In this document: piece after piece, positions 1 through 7,159 of the stretch
How positions within the stretch are numbered: the first letter of the stretch is position 1
How the letters are laid out: the number at the start of each line of letters is the position of its first letter
Assembly (NCBI GenBank): GCA_965602635.1
Contig: CBFCZU010000116.1
Location: 1 to 13,765 of the forward strand
Source of the DNA: CBFCZU01 sp965602635
GTDB lineage: Bacteria; Planctomycetota; Phycisphaerae; SM23-33
Direction: 5' to 3'
Length of the DNA stretch: 13,765 bases
Notes under the pieces: generated by a model
Database searches by the model: none
The model's input: only the letters and a program-made list of their open reading frames with translations
What the model was told of the DNA's origin: nothing
Position numbers and translations under genes: made by a program

Positions 1-953
1 TCTCCGACGCCTATCGCGCGGGACTGCACCGGGCGTTCGCGGACATGGCCCGCCACTTCCATCGCAAGGGATGGCACGAGACGGCATTTCAGTTCTTCCT
101 CAACTCGAAGGTTTACTACAAGGGCCAGGTGGGCTTCGCCGGGTCGTCGGCCCCGTGGATCTTCGACGAGCCGGTGGACACGAAGGACTTCTGGGCGCTG
201 CGCTGGTACGGCCAGGTCTTCCGCCAGGCGGTGGCCGGCGCCGGCAGGGCGAAGATGTGGTACCGCGGCGACGTCAGCTACAGCCAGCACGAGCGCGACC
301 TTTTCCATGGGCTGATGGACGTGGAGTGCTTCGGCGGGGTCAACGACCAGAAGGTCCGTCAGAAGCGCGACGAGCAGCGGCTCGTCTGGCCGGCCTACCA
401 CACCCAGTACGGCGCCGCCAATCACCCCTCCGAGGCGAACGTCCAGCCGGTGACCTGGTGCCTGAAGGCGTGGTCGCAGGGGGCAATGGGCGTGCTGCCC
501 TGGCACACTATCGCCACGGGCGACGCCTGGCGCCGCGCCGGGCAGACCGACCTGTTCTTCAGCCACGCCTCCGGCATCGTTCCGTCGGTGCGGGTGAAGG
601 CCTTCCGCGCCGGCCAGCAACTGGTGGAGTATCTCACGCTGCTGGGGTCGGTGGAGCGCCGGCCGGACTTCGCCGTCGCGGACGCCGCCCGGGACATCGT
701 CTCTCTCGCCGGGCGGGTCCATAAGACCGGCGAGACCGACGCCGGCACGATCCGCTTCGACTCGGCCGACCCGGCCGCGCTTTGGGAGCTACGGTGCCGG
801 GCAGGTAAAATGATCTCCGCCCGCGGGCCCGCATACCGGCGCGTGCTCCGACCAATGCCCACGCCGCAGGCCGACCCGGATCGGCTGGGGGAACTCGGTT
901 ACGCCGGCACGGCTCCGCCCGTCGAGTCGGCCGGCCCGATATTCGAACCCTGA
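1..953 (+). CDS. DUF4091-type glycoside hydrolase-like protein, 3' part (5' end outside window)
   Basis: The frame is open from the first complete codon at position 3 to TGA 951-953, so at least 316 C-terminal residues are present and the real start lies to the left. The ATG at 45 is internal. The fragment reads as the end of a TIM-barrel sugar-active protein: a WIFDEP segment (Asp-Glu at 165-170) sits where barrel enzymes of this type carry an acidic active-site pair. Near the C-terminus, RVKAFRAGQQLVEYL (about 590-633) matches the R-x-x-x-x-R-x-G-x-Q-x-x-E signature that closes DUF4091-like domains. The 881-residue protein on the other strand has the same signature. The next gene starts 16 nt downstream, so the two are probably cotranscribed. 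No substrate can be named. The family call is from motif memory, not a search. Confidence 0.8.
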   Translation, partial: SDAYRAGLHRAFADMARHFHRKGWHETAFQFFLNSKVYYKGQVGFAGSSAPWIFDEPVDTKDFWALRWYGQVFRQAVAGAGRAKMWYRGDVSYSQHERDLFHGLMDVECFGGVNDQKVRQKRDEQRLVWPAYHTQYGAANHPSEANVQPVTWCLKAWSQGAMGVLPWHTIATGDAWRRAGQTDLFFSHASGIVPSVRVKAFRAGQQLVEYLTLLGSVERRPDFAVADAARDIVSLAGRVHKTGETDAGTIRFDSADPAALWELRCRAGKMISARGPAYRRVLRPMPTPQADPDRLGELGYAGTAPPVESAGPIFEP

Positions 954-969
954 CGGGTTGGAGCAGCCG

Positions 970-1920
970 ATGACCATACCGGCCTCGCTCATCATCGACG
1001 ACGGTGCACCGGTCAACCCGCTGTACTGGCTGCACCCGCACGTCTCGCACCGGCACATCATCCCCAACTCCCTCGTCAGGCAGTTCGCCGACGTATGCGA
1101 CCGATACGGGGCGACGGGCAAGTTCACCGTCCTGCCCATGCCGGCGGCGCTGGGGCGGATCGACGAGCGGCTCAACTACGTTCCCCAGGCCCACCTGACG
1201 GGCTTCCTGAAGGCCGCCCGGGAGCGGATCGCTCCGCGCTGGGACATCACCTCCGAGCTTCTCACGCACGACGTCACCTACGACATCAAGACCGGGCGGT
1301 ACCTGCGCGAGTTCGAGGACGCGTTCGTCTCGCGCGGGACCGTCAAGGAGATGACCGACTACCTGGCGCTAAGTTTTCGCATCCTCAAGCGCGTCGGCCT
1401 GTCCGCCAACGGCGTGACCTCGCCCTGGATCGCGGGCATCGACAACGAGCGTCGCTACGCCGAGGCGATCGCCCGCGCCCAGCACCGCGTCCACCGCAGG
1501 AAGTTCGCCTGGTATTTCCTGCACCTGTTCGGCAGGCGCCGGCCGGGCTGGCCGTGGGTCGCCTGGCGCAGCCGCAAGGACGGCCTGGTCTGCGTGACCG
1601 TGCCGGCCAACACCGACGATCCGTTCGGCGCGACGTGCAGCGCCTCCTCGGCGCGCGGCGCCCGGGCTGCTGCCCTGGCGGGCGCCGACTCGATGCTCAC
1701 GCGCGACGGCCGACGCGGGCGGGTGCGCGAGATCTTCGACGCCCGCTGCCCCATCGTCATCCTCACCCACTGGACAAACCTGTACTCCGAGGGGCGATGC
1801 AGCGGCCTGTGGGGCCTGGAGCAGCTCCTCGCCCGCATCGCCGCGACCTTCGGCCGCCAGGTCGAGTGGATGCGGTGCAGCCGTTTGGCCCGGTCCGTGC
1901 TGAAGGCCAAGCCGCGCTGA
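970..1920 (+). CDS. NodB-like polysaccharide deacetylase family protein (316 aa)
   Basis: The ATG at 970 is preferred over the in-frame TTG at 958 because GGAG at 960-963 sits 6 nt upstream of it. The 316-residue product has no signal peptide or membrane segment, so it should be cytoplasmic. It carries elements in the order expected of a NodB/carbohydrate-esterase-4 fold: an Asp pair in LIIDDG (D10, D11), a histidine in LLTHD (H100), a TSPW turn (W153), and a late VILTHW strand with H267. Classical CE4 enzymes bind a divalent metal through an Asp and two His; here the second His of the HxxxH motif is not obvious, so the metal site may differ or be absent. It may act on a sugar released by the upstream hydrolase-like protein. 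The fold call is moderately secure, the activity is not. Confidence 0.65.
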   Translation: MTIPASLIIDDGAPVNPLYWLHPHVSHRHIIPNSLVRQFADVCDRYGATGKFTVLPMPAALGRIDERLNYVPQAHLTGFLKAARERIAPRWDITSELLTHDVTYDIKTGRYLREFEDAFVSRGTVKEMTDYLALSFRILKRVGLSANGVTSPWIAGIDNERRYAEAIARAQHRVHRRKFAWYFLHLFGRRRPGWPWVAWRSRKDGLVCVTVPANTDDPFGATCSASSARGARAAALAGADSMLTRDGRRGRVREIFDARCPIVILTHWTNLYSEGRCSGLWGLEQLLARIAATFGRQVEWMRCSRLARSVLKAKPR

Positions 1921-1974
1921 CCCGACTGCTACTGGTGCCACTCGCCGACGAAGGGCCTGTACATGCGCCGACCT

Positions 1975-1997
1975 CCGCGGCTTGGCTCCAGCCGCGG
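1975..1997 (+). terminator. hairpin after the deacetylase gene, possible terminator
   Basis: CCGCGGCT at 1975-1982 pairs perfectly with AGCCGCGG at 1990-1997, leaving a 7-nt loop. It lies 54 nt after the stop of the deacetylase gene. It is followed by CAATTCCC rather than a T-run, so it would be a weak or factor-assisted terminator. Confidence 0.4.
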
Positions 1998-2099
1998 CAA
2001 TTCCCGTCACCTGCCGCCGACGCCTCGACGCCCTGCTCCGGCCCTGCCGCTGGGAGGCGGCATGAAGGCTCGGACGGAGAATGTGGGGGATAGCGCGCC

Positions 2100-2105
2100 T
2101 AGAAT
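2100..2105 (+). promoter_or_regulatory. candidate -10 box TAGAAT
   Basis: TAGAAT matches the TATAAT consensus at five of six positions and lies about 100 nt upstream of the GTG at 2205. No good TTGACA-like element is found 16-18 nt upstream, so this is only a candidate. Confidence 0.3.
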
Positions 2106-2129
2106 GTCCTGCCCGGCGGCGGGTCGTCA

Positions 2130-2169
2130 GAGGGCCCTCGCGACCGCGGTGTCCAGGGGCGACGCCCCT
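2130..2169 (+). promoter_or_regulatory. two inverted repeats in the leader of the membrane-protein gene
   Basis: GAGGGCCCTC at 2130-2139 is a perfect 10-bp palindrome. AGGGGC at 2155-2160 and GCCCCT at 2164-2169 form a 6-bp stem with a 3-nt loop. Both lie between the candidate -10 box and the Shine-Dalgarno of the 2205 gene, so they would be part of its leader RNA. I do not recognise a known riboswitch or operator. Confidence 0.3.
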
Positions 2170-2204
2170 CGGCGCAAGACTGCCACCGAACGGAGGAGCA
2201 AGCC

Positions 2205-2951
2205 GTGCGAAAGTTTTCTTGGATCGCGATCATCGTCGGCGCGTGCCTCATCTGGTTCGGCGCCCAGGAGTATCGCGTCGGCCGGAAATCCTCGCCGCAG
2301 CCGGTCCCGGTGGAGCTGGCCGACCTCGAGGCGGGCAAGCCCCTGCCGGACAATCACATCCGCATCGGCCTGCACCACCACATGTTCGCCGGCGCGGTGA
2401 TCGAGTACGAGAGCGAAGACGGCCGTCTGACGCCATCGGCGAAGGTGAACTGGACCTACACGCCGCTGATCTCCGACACGCACCCCTACATGCAGAAGAT
2501 CCGCGAGTTGGAGGAGAAGTACGGCAGCCTGAAGATGGTTCCGAAGAACGCCGATTGGCCGGCCTTGGGCAAGTTCGTCGTCCTGGTCAAGAGCGAAGCC
2601 TACAAGACCGTCAAGGACATACCCAGGAAGCGGACGCCCTACAAGTCCGTCACCGGCCTGGTGGTCAATCTGGTCGATCCCCTCGACGACAAAGCGAAAC
2701 GGCTCATCCGCAAGGGGATCCCCAACATAGATTTCGACAAGGTACTCATCGTGGAGCACGGCCGGAAGCCGACGTCCGTCGCCGGCTCGATCGGCTTCAT
2801 CGTCGCCGGGGCCCTGCTGGTGCTGTTGCCTGTCGGCCTCATGTTGCGCCGTCGGGGCCGGCTGCCCGCCGACGCCCCTGCCGACGAACCCGCTGCCGCT
2901 CCCGAGCCTCCGCCGTCCGAGGCCGAGGGCAACCCATATCGCTCACCCTAG
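2205..2951 (+). CDS. two-TM membrane protein of unknown function with C-terminal NPYRSP
   Basis: Translation starts at GTG 2205, 6 nt after the strong ribosome-binding site GGAGGAG (2192-2198). The 248-residue product has an N-terminal hydrophobic helix (about residues 5-20) and a second one near the C-terminus (about 193-214), each next to Arg/Lys residues. The roughly 170 residues between them are hydrophilic and should lie outside the cytoplasmic membrane. A proline- and alanine-rich tail of about 30 residues ends in NPYRSP. From memory, NPYxSP-like motifs recur at protein ends in planctomycetes, which supports the taxonomic guess; their function is unknown. A layout of TM helix, soluble domain, TM helix is seen in many small envelope proteins, but I recognise no family. 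The ferredoxin-like gene follows after 49 nt and could be cotranscribed. Confidence 0.85.
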   Translation: MRKFSWIAIIVGACLIWFGAQEYRVGRKSSPQPVPVELADLEAGKPLPDNHIRIGLHHHMFAGAVIEYESEDGRLTPSAKVNWTYTPLISDTHPYMQKIRELEEKYGSLKMVPKNADWPALGKFVVLVKSEAYKTVKDIPRKRTPYKSVTGLVVNLVDPLDDKAKRLIRKGIPNIDFDKVLIVEHGRKPTSVAGSIGFIVAGALLVLLPVGLMLRRRGRLPADAPADEPAAAPEPPPSEAEGNPYRSP

Positions 2952-3000
2952 CTGCCCCGTGCCACGACCGGCCGATGACGGACGCTTGAGGAGCCACGCT

Positions 3001-3753
3001 ATGACGAAGCGGATGCGTAAGATCGTGCGGATCGACGAGGACAAGTGCGACGGCTGCGGCCTGTGCGTGCCGGACTGCGCTGAGGGGGCCATCCAGATCG
3101 TTGACGGCAAGGCGCGGCTGGTGGCGGAGAACCTCTGCGACGGGCTGGGCAACTGCCTGGGCGCCTGCCCGAACGACGCGATCGTTATCGAGGAGCGTCC
3201 GGCCGACGATTTCGACGAAGCGGCTGTCTGGGCCCGTCTGGCCCAATCCGCGGCGCACAAGCCCGATGGGCCTCCGCCCGGCTGTCCGGGCTCAACGATG
3301 CGGAAGCTCAACCAGGAAACATCCCCAGCCGGCGTGGCTCTGCCCGACGCGGGCGAAGGCGCCGCCCGCCCGTCCTGCCTGCGTCACTGGCCGGTGCAGC
3401 TTGCGCTGCTGCCGGTCAGCGGAGACATCTGGCACGATGCGGATGTGCTTATCGCGGCCGACTGCGTCGGATTCGTCATGCCGGACTTCCAGGACCGCCT
3501 GCTCGCGGGCGAGAAGAAGACCTTGGCGATCGCCTGCCCGAAGCTCGACGACGTGGAGCCTTACATTGAGAAACTCGCGTCGATCTTTGCGGGCAACGCA
3601 ATTCGGTCGCTGACCGTCGCCCACATGGAGGTCCCGTGCTGCAGCGGAATCGTGGCCCTGACCACCGAGGCGCTGGGGCGGTCCGGACGAACGGACCTCG
3701 CCTTGCGGGATGTCACGGTCAGGATCAGCGGTTCGGTTGTGGATGAAGGATGA
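3001..3753 (+). CDS. 4Fe-4S ferredoxin-type iron-sulfur protein (250 aa)
   Basis: The ATG at 3001 is chosen over the in-frame GTG at 2959 because TGAGGAG (2987-2993) lies 7 nt before it and homology begins only after it. Residues 16-26 carry a complete C-x2-C-x2-C-x3-C cluster motif (C16, C19, C22, C26). A second, modified motif follows at C46, C52 and C56-P, with no cysteine at the position that would complete a standard C-x2-C. Further cysteines sit in GCPGS (C95), at C126, in AADC (C155), ACPKLDD (C179) and VPCCSG (C213, C214). This arrangement matches a widespread but poorly characterised cytoplasmic ferredoxin family of anaerobes and facultative bacteria. It probably transfers electrons; its partner is unknown. 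There is no signal peptide. Family recognition is strong, function is inferred. Confidence 0.88.
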   Translation: MTKRMRKIVRIDEDKCDGCGLCVPDCAEGAIQIVDGKARLVAENLCDGLGNCLGACPNDAIVIEERPADDFDEAAVWARLAQSAAHKPDGPPPGCPGSTMRKLNQETSPAGVALPDAGEGAARPSCLRHWPVQLALLPVSGDIWHDADVLIAADCVGFVMPDFQDRLLAGEKKTLAIACPKLDDVEPYIEKLASIFAGNAIRSLTVAHMEVPCCSGIVALTTEALGRSGRTDLALRDVTVRISGSVVDEG

Positions 3754-3800
3754 CGGGGACTCCGCCCGCCCCGGCCTGAGCTCGCTCCCGCGAGGGCGAA

Positions 3801-3817
3801 AGGCTTCCCACAAGCCT
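3801..3817 (+). promoter_or_regulatory. inverted repeat over the -35 region of the MFS promoter
   Basis: AGGCTT (3801-3806) and AAGCCT (3812-3817) form a perfect 6-bp inverted repeat around a 5-nt centre, 47 nt after the ferredoxin stop. It covers the candidate -35 element, so it could be an operator. It could equally be a short hairpin ending the upstream transcript, but no T-run follows. Confidence 0.35.
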
Positions 3818-3832
3818 GCCATCAGCTACAAT
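3805..3832 (+). promoter_or_regulatory. candidate sigma70-type promoter for the MFS gene
   Basis: TTCCCA (3805-3810, four of six to TTGACA) is followed after 16 nt by TACAAT (3827-3832, five of six to TATAAT). The start of transcription would fall near 3839, giving a leader of about 100 nt before the ATG at 3940. Confidence 0.45.
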
Positions 3833-3939
3833 GCCCCGTCCCACGAAGCCCCGGATAGTCCTCCTCGCAACCGTCGCGGGGAGGGCCGGCCGCGGGGCCG
3901 TCGGCTACGTCTCACGCTCGGGCGAAGGGAAGGCTGGAA

Positions 3940-5124
3940 ATGCGGTCCAACAGGCTCCACCGGCTGGCCCAACTGAGCATGCTCCTGTTCGGCGCGAGCA
4001 CCGCCGTCACGGCCATTACCCTCCCGAGCGTGCGCGCGGAATTCGGGCTGAGCTACAGCGAGGGCGGCCTGCTGACGTTGGTTCGCAGCCTGACGCTCGC
4101 GGTGGTGGTGACGGCCAGCGGGCTCCTGGCCGTCCGATGGGGCAAGAAGCCCCTGCTGACGGCGGGGGTGTTCGTGCTGGCGGTGGCGGTCGTGGCGGTG
4201 TACTCGGCCGGCAGCTTCCCGGCGCTTCTGCTGGCGTTCGTCCTGTTCGGCACTGGCCTGGGCGCCATCGAGGCGCTGGTCAGTCCCCTGGTCGCGGAGC
4301 TGGACCCGCCGCGGGCAGCGCCCAACCTCAACGCGCTGCACGCCCTGTTCCCGGTCGGGCTGGTCGCCGCGGCCCTGGCCGGAGGCGAGGCGCTGGCCGC
4401 GAAGGCCGATTGGCGCCTGTCCTTCCTGGCGCTGTACCCGCCCGCGCTGCTGTTGGGCATCATGTTCCTGCGCGCCCGGTTCCCCAAGCACATGCCCGAG
4501 AAACGCCCCGCCGGCGGGGCCGGAGGGCTGGCACGCGACCCGGTGTTCTGGCTGCTGGGCCTGGCGATGGCGCTGTCGGCGGGGACCGAAGGTTGCCTGA
4601 CGACCTGGACCGCCAACCTGATCAAGGACAGCTTCGGCGCCTCCGCCCGCACCGGCGCATGGGGGCTGGCAGCCTTCGCGGCGCCGATGTTCGCCGGCCG
4701 GCTCCTGGCCAGCAGGGCCACACGCAGGATCAGGCTCGAAAGGCTCATCGTCCTTGCCTCGCTGGCGGGTGTCGGGGGCGTTCTCGGCCTGATCGTCGCC
4801 AGCGGCATCGACGCCGGGTGGGTCTCCTTCGCCGCGAGCTGCGGCTTCCTGGCGGTGTGCGGCCTGGCGGTCGCCCCGTTCTGGCCGACCATGCTCGCCC
4901 TGGCCGAGCAGAGGATTCCGCGCTCGCCCACAACGCTTGTCTTCGCGGTGATGGCGACGTTCGGCATCGCCGGCTACGGACTGGCGCCGTGGATCGTGGG
5001 CCTGCTCGCCGACCGCTGGGGCCTGCGGGCGGGCTTCGCGGCGATGATCCCGGCCTTCGCCGCCGTCATCGTCCTGACGGCCGTCGCCGACCGCCGCCGG
5101 CGCCCGACGCAGGGCGAAGTTTGA
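3940..5124 (+). CDS. MFS family permease, possibly sugar transporter (394 aa)
   Basis: The ATG at 3940 follows AAGGGAAGG (3925-3933) at normal spacing. The 394-residue product is hydrophobic throughout and has the length and spacing of a 12-helix major facilitator protein. The loop between helices 2 and 3 holds the motif-A-like GLLAVRWGKK (61-70), and a related basic loop, FAGRLLASRATRR (251-263), lies in the second half, as expected of the internal repeat. The loop LDPPRAAPNLNALHALFPVG (121-140) resembles the N-x-x-x-x-H-x-x-F-x-x-G region of fucose- and glucose-permease-like members, which suggests a sugar or related solute. Membrane-embedded acids E111 and E217 could serve proton coupling or substrate binding. 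Neighbouring glycosidase-like genes fit import of a breakdown product. The fold is secure, the substrate is not. Confidence 0.9.
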   Translation: MRSNRLHRLAQLSMLLFGASTAVTAITLPSVRAEFGLSYSEGGLLTLVRSLTLAVVVTASGLLAVRWGKKPLLTAGVFVLAVAVVAVYSAGSFPALLLAFVLFGTGLGAIEALVSPLVAELDPPRAAPNLNALHALFPVGLVAAALAGGEALAAKADWRLSFLALYPPALLLGIMFLRARFPKHMPEKRPAGGAGGLARDPVFWLLGLAMALSAGTEGCLTTWTANLIKDSFGASARTGAWGLAAFAAPMFAGRLLASRATRRIRLERLIVLASLAGVGGVLGLIVASGIDAGWVSFAASCGFLAVCGLAVAPFWPTMLALAEQRIPRSPTTLVFAVMATFGIAGYGLAPWIVGLLADRWGLRAGFAAMIPAFAAVIVLTAVADRRRRPTQGEV

Positions 5125-5131
5125 CTCGCCG

Positions 5132-5145
5132 CCCGCCCGGGCGGG
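5132..5145 (+). promoter_or_regulatory. 14-bp GC palindrome between MFS and transglutaminase genes
   Basis: CCCGCCCGGGCGGG is a perfect palindrome 7 nt after the MFS stop codon. As RNA it could fold only as a short stem with a small loop, and no T-run follows. It may be a weak terminator or a protein-binding site; neither is proven. Confidence 0.3.
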
Positions 5146-5148
5146 TCG

Positions 5149-5154
5149 TACGAT
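5149..5154 (+). promoter_or_regulatory. candidate -10 box TACGAT before the transglutaminase gene
   Basis: TACGAT matches TATAAT at four of six positions and lies about 33 nt before the ATG. The only TTGAC element nearby (5121-5126) is 22 nt upstream, which is too far for a normal sigma70 promoter. GATACT at 5163-5168 is an alternative. The gene may simply be read through from the MFS gene. Confidence 0.2.
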
Positions 5155-5186
5155 TGGCTCAGGATACTGAACCGGGAGAATGACTC

Positions 5187-7094
5187 ATGGGAAGAGTGAT
5201 TGCCGTTTCCGCGTGCGTCCTGCTCTCGCTGCCTGCCTCGCTTGCCCTCGGGGACGTCCGTCAGCCGTGGGTCGCCACCGACCGGACGGTGGACTGCTCC
5301 AGCTACGAGACGATCGTCAAGGGAGTCGTCAAGCCCGGCATGAGCGACGAGGCCAAGGCCATCGCCATGTACGACTTCTACCGGCAGATGGTCTATCACT
5401 ACAGGAACATGCCCGAGAGCCGCAACCCGCTCAAGTGCGTCAACGTGCTGGGCAACACTCTCTGCGGCTCGCAGGCCACGTGCATGAAGGGGCTGCTGGA
5501 GGCGGCCGGGCTTAAGGTCCGCGTCGTGTCCCACCCCGGCCATACGTTCTACGAGGTCTTCTACGACGGCAAGTGGCACGGGTACGACACGATGACGAAC
5601 TTCTACGTCTTCACTCGCGGCCCGGGCCGGAACGTCGCCTCCTTCAAGGAGCTGACCGCCGACCCCTCGCTGATCCGCGACGCCGTCAAGGAAGGCCGAG
5701 CGTGCCCCGGCATGTGCCCCTGCGGCGACAAGCCCATGGCCTTCGCGGCGAAGACAAGCGTCCTTAACTACGCCGTCCAGAAAAGCAACTGGTCGGTGAA
5801 GGACTACAGCCTGCGCATGGGCGAGGAGATCGTCCGCTTGTGGTGGCCCCACGGCCGGCCGTTGCCGGGCGCCTATCGCGTGGGCCACGAGCCCGGCCCC
5901 ATGCACGGCTGTGGCCGGCGCGACGAGGGCAACCCGCCGGAGCTGTTTCGGTTCTGGGAGCCCTACGGCATCCGCCGCTTCGGTGGAAGGAGCATCAGCT
6001 ACCGGCATTACTGCAACGGATGGATGAGCTACTCGCCCGACCTGGGCCGCCCGGAGCTGAAGGCCGCCCTGGAAAAGGGCGAGCTCGTGGTGCCGGTCAA
6101 GTGCCCTTACTACATTACCGGCACACAACTGTGCTTCGAGTCGTCCTGCCCGGGCGAGGGCGACGCGGTGGCGGTCTCCGTTTCCGTGGACGGCGGCAAG
6201 AGCTACAAGGACGTCTTCACCACCAAGGAGGCGGGATCGAGGGAGCACCGCACCTCGCTGGGCTCGACGGTGATCCGCCCGGCCCGGGGTCGGCACGAGT
6301 ACACGCTCAAGTTCGCCGTGAGGGGCAAGGCCGCCCTGACGCGCTTCCACCTCAAGACCATCTTCACCCACAACGCCATGGCCTCGCCGCACCTGGCGCC
6401 GGGCAAGAACAAGGTCACCGTAACGGTCGCCAACCCCGCGGCCCTCAAGGCCGAGCCGCTGACGGTCATCTACCGCTACAAGGACGCCCCGAAATGGTCC
6501 GGCCCGATCAAGACCCTCACGAAGGCCGTCACCGCCAGCCCGTTCACCTTCGAGGCGAAGCTGCCGGAGACCAGGAAGCTCCCGCAGATGCAGGACCTGA
6601 CGATCCGCTGCGGCAAGCTGAACTGGGTCCCTCCCAAGCGGGTCGTCACCGACAAGGTCATCTTCGACTTCTCGGGGCCGGGATCGATCGCCGGCTGGAT
6701 GGGCAAGGCCAGCACGGAGATCAAGATCACCCATGACGGCGAGGGCATGGTGATGGCCGTGGCGAAGAAGGCGACCTATCCGCAGGCCCGCTGCGCCCCG
6801 CCGGTAACCGACTGGAGCGAGTTCCTGAACGTCGTCGTCGAGGCCGACAACCTGGGCGCCCAGCCGCAGAAGCTGATCCTGCGGGTCCAGTCCAACAATA
6901 GGAACGACCAGCGGTCGGACGTGGAGCTGGTGGCCAAGAAGGGCCGTAACGTCCTGCGGACATCGCTGGGGGCCCTGCGGAAGACGCGGCTCAACGCCGT
7001 CAGCAACGTGTACCTCATGACCTACCAGGTGCCCGACGGCGGCTGCAGAATCCGCATCCGGCGGATCTACCTGGAGCCGAAGAAGGAGCTGTAG
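5187..7094 (+). CDS. secreted transglutaminase-like protein with C-terminal beta-sandwich domain (635 aa)
   Basis: The ATG at 5187 lies 8 nt after GGAG (5175-5178), within GGGAGAA. Residues 1-22 form a signal peptide (hydrophobic core followed by LALGD), so the protein is exported. Residues about 55-140 match a transglutaminase-like (papain-fold) core: C93 in LCGSQA starts the helix that normally carries the nucleophile, H119 lies in GHTFYEV, and D134 in GYDT completes a Cys-His-Asp triad. A C-x3-C-x-C cluster (C173, C177, C179) follows. Residues about 300-460 look like Ig- or sandwich-type repeats with Asp-box-like DGGKSY, and 488-632 resemble a carbohydrate-binding beta-sandwich. Such proteins may cleave or crosslink amide bonds in glycopeptides, but the substrate is unknown. 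The gap to the MFS gene is 62 nt. Confidence 0.82.
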   Translation: MGRVIAVSACVLLSLPASLALGDVRQPWVATDRTVDCSSYETIVKGVVKPGMSDEAKAIAMYDFYRQMVYHYRNMPESRNPLKCVNVLGNTLCGSQATCMKGLLEAAGLKVRVVSHPGHTFYEVFYDGKWHGYDTMTNFYVFTRGPGRNVASFKELTADPSLIRDAVKEGRACPGMCPCGDKPMAFAAKTSVLNYAVQKSNWSVKDYSLRMGEEIVRLWWPHGRPLPGAYRVGHEPGPMHGCGRRDEGNPPELFRFWEPYGIRRFGGRSISYRHYCNGWMSYSPDLGRPELKAALEKGELVVPVKCPYYITGTQLCFESSCPGEGDAVAVSVSVDGGKSYKDVFTTKEAGSREHRTSLGSTVIRPARGRHEYTLKFAVRGKAALTRFHLKTIFTHNAMASPHLAPGKNKVTVTVANPAALKAEPLTVIYRYKDAPKWSGPIKTLTKAVTASPFTFEAKLPETRKLPQMQDLTIRCGKLNWVPPKRVVTDKVIFDFSGPGSIAGWMGKASTEIKITHDGEGMVMAVAKKATYPQARCAPPVTDWSEFLNVVVEADNLGAQPQKLILRVQSNNRNDQRSDVELVAKKGRNVLRTSLGALRKTRLNAVSNVYLMTYQVPDGGCRIRIRRIYLEPKKEL

Positions 7095-7102
7095 CCTTCG
7101 GC

Positions 7103-7131
7103 GCCCGCGCTGCCGGGGGCGGGGCGCGGGC
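7103..7131 (+). terminator. GC-rich hairpin after the transglutaminase gene
   Basis: GCCCGCGC (7103-7110) pairs perfectly with GCGCGGGC (7124-7131) across a 13-nt loop, starting 8 nt after the stop. There is no T-run, and the Shine-Dalgarno of the next gene begins 15 nt further on. It may partly terminate or stabilise the upstream message rather than stop transcription fully. Confidence 0.35.
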
Positions 7132-7159
7132 CTGGCGGAAGAAGCGAGGAGAATCAGCC

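Larger units (their letters stand above)
1921..2204. other. 284-bp intergenic region with several inverted repeats
   Basis: No convincing gene is present; the open frame here (1963-2400) lacks a ribosome-binding site and overlaps the real gene at 2205. The region holds a terminator-like hairpin close to the deacetylase stop, a TAGAAT box at 2100-2105, a 10-bp palindrome at 2130-2139, a hairpin at 2155-2169, and the Shine-Dalgarno sequence GGAGGAG at 2192-2198. Confidence 0.7.

Noticed and set aside
2959..3000. GTG start for the ferredoxin gene at 2959
   Set aside because: It has no good ribosome-binding site and adds 14 residues without homology, whereas ATG 3001 has TGAGGAG at the right distance.
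4974..6734. Antisense open frame of 586 codons over the MFS and transglutaminase genes
   Set aside because: It crosses two well-supported genes on the other strand and gives a low-complexity Arg/Gly/Ala-rich product, as expected of a shadow frame.
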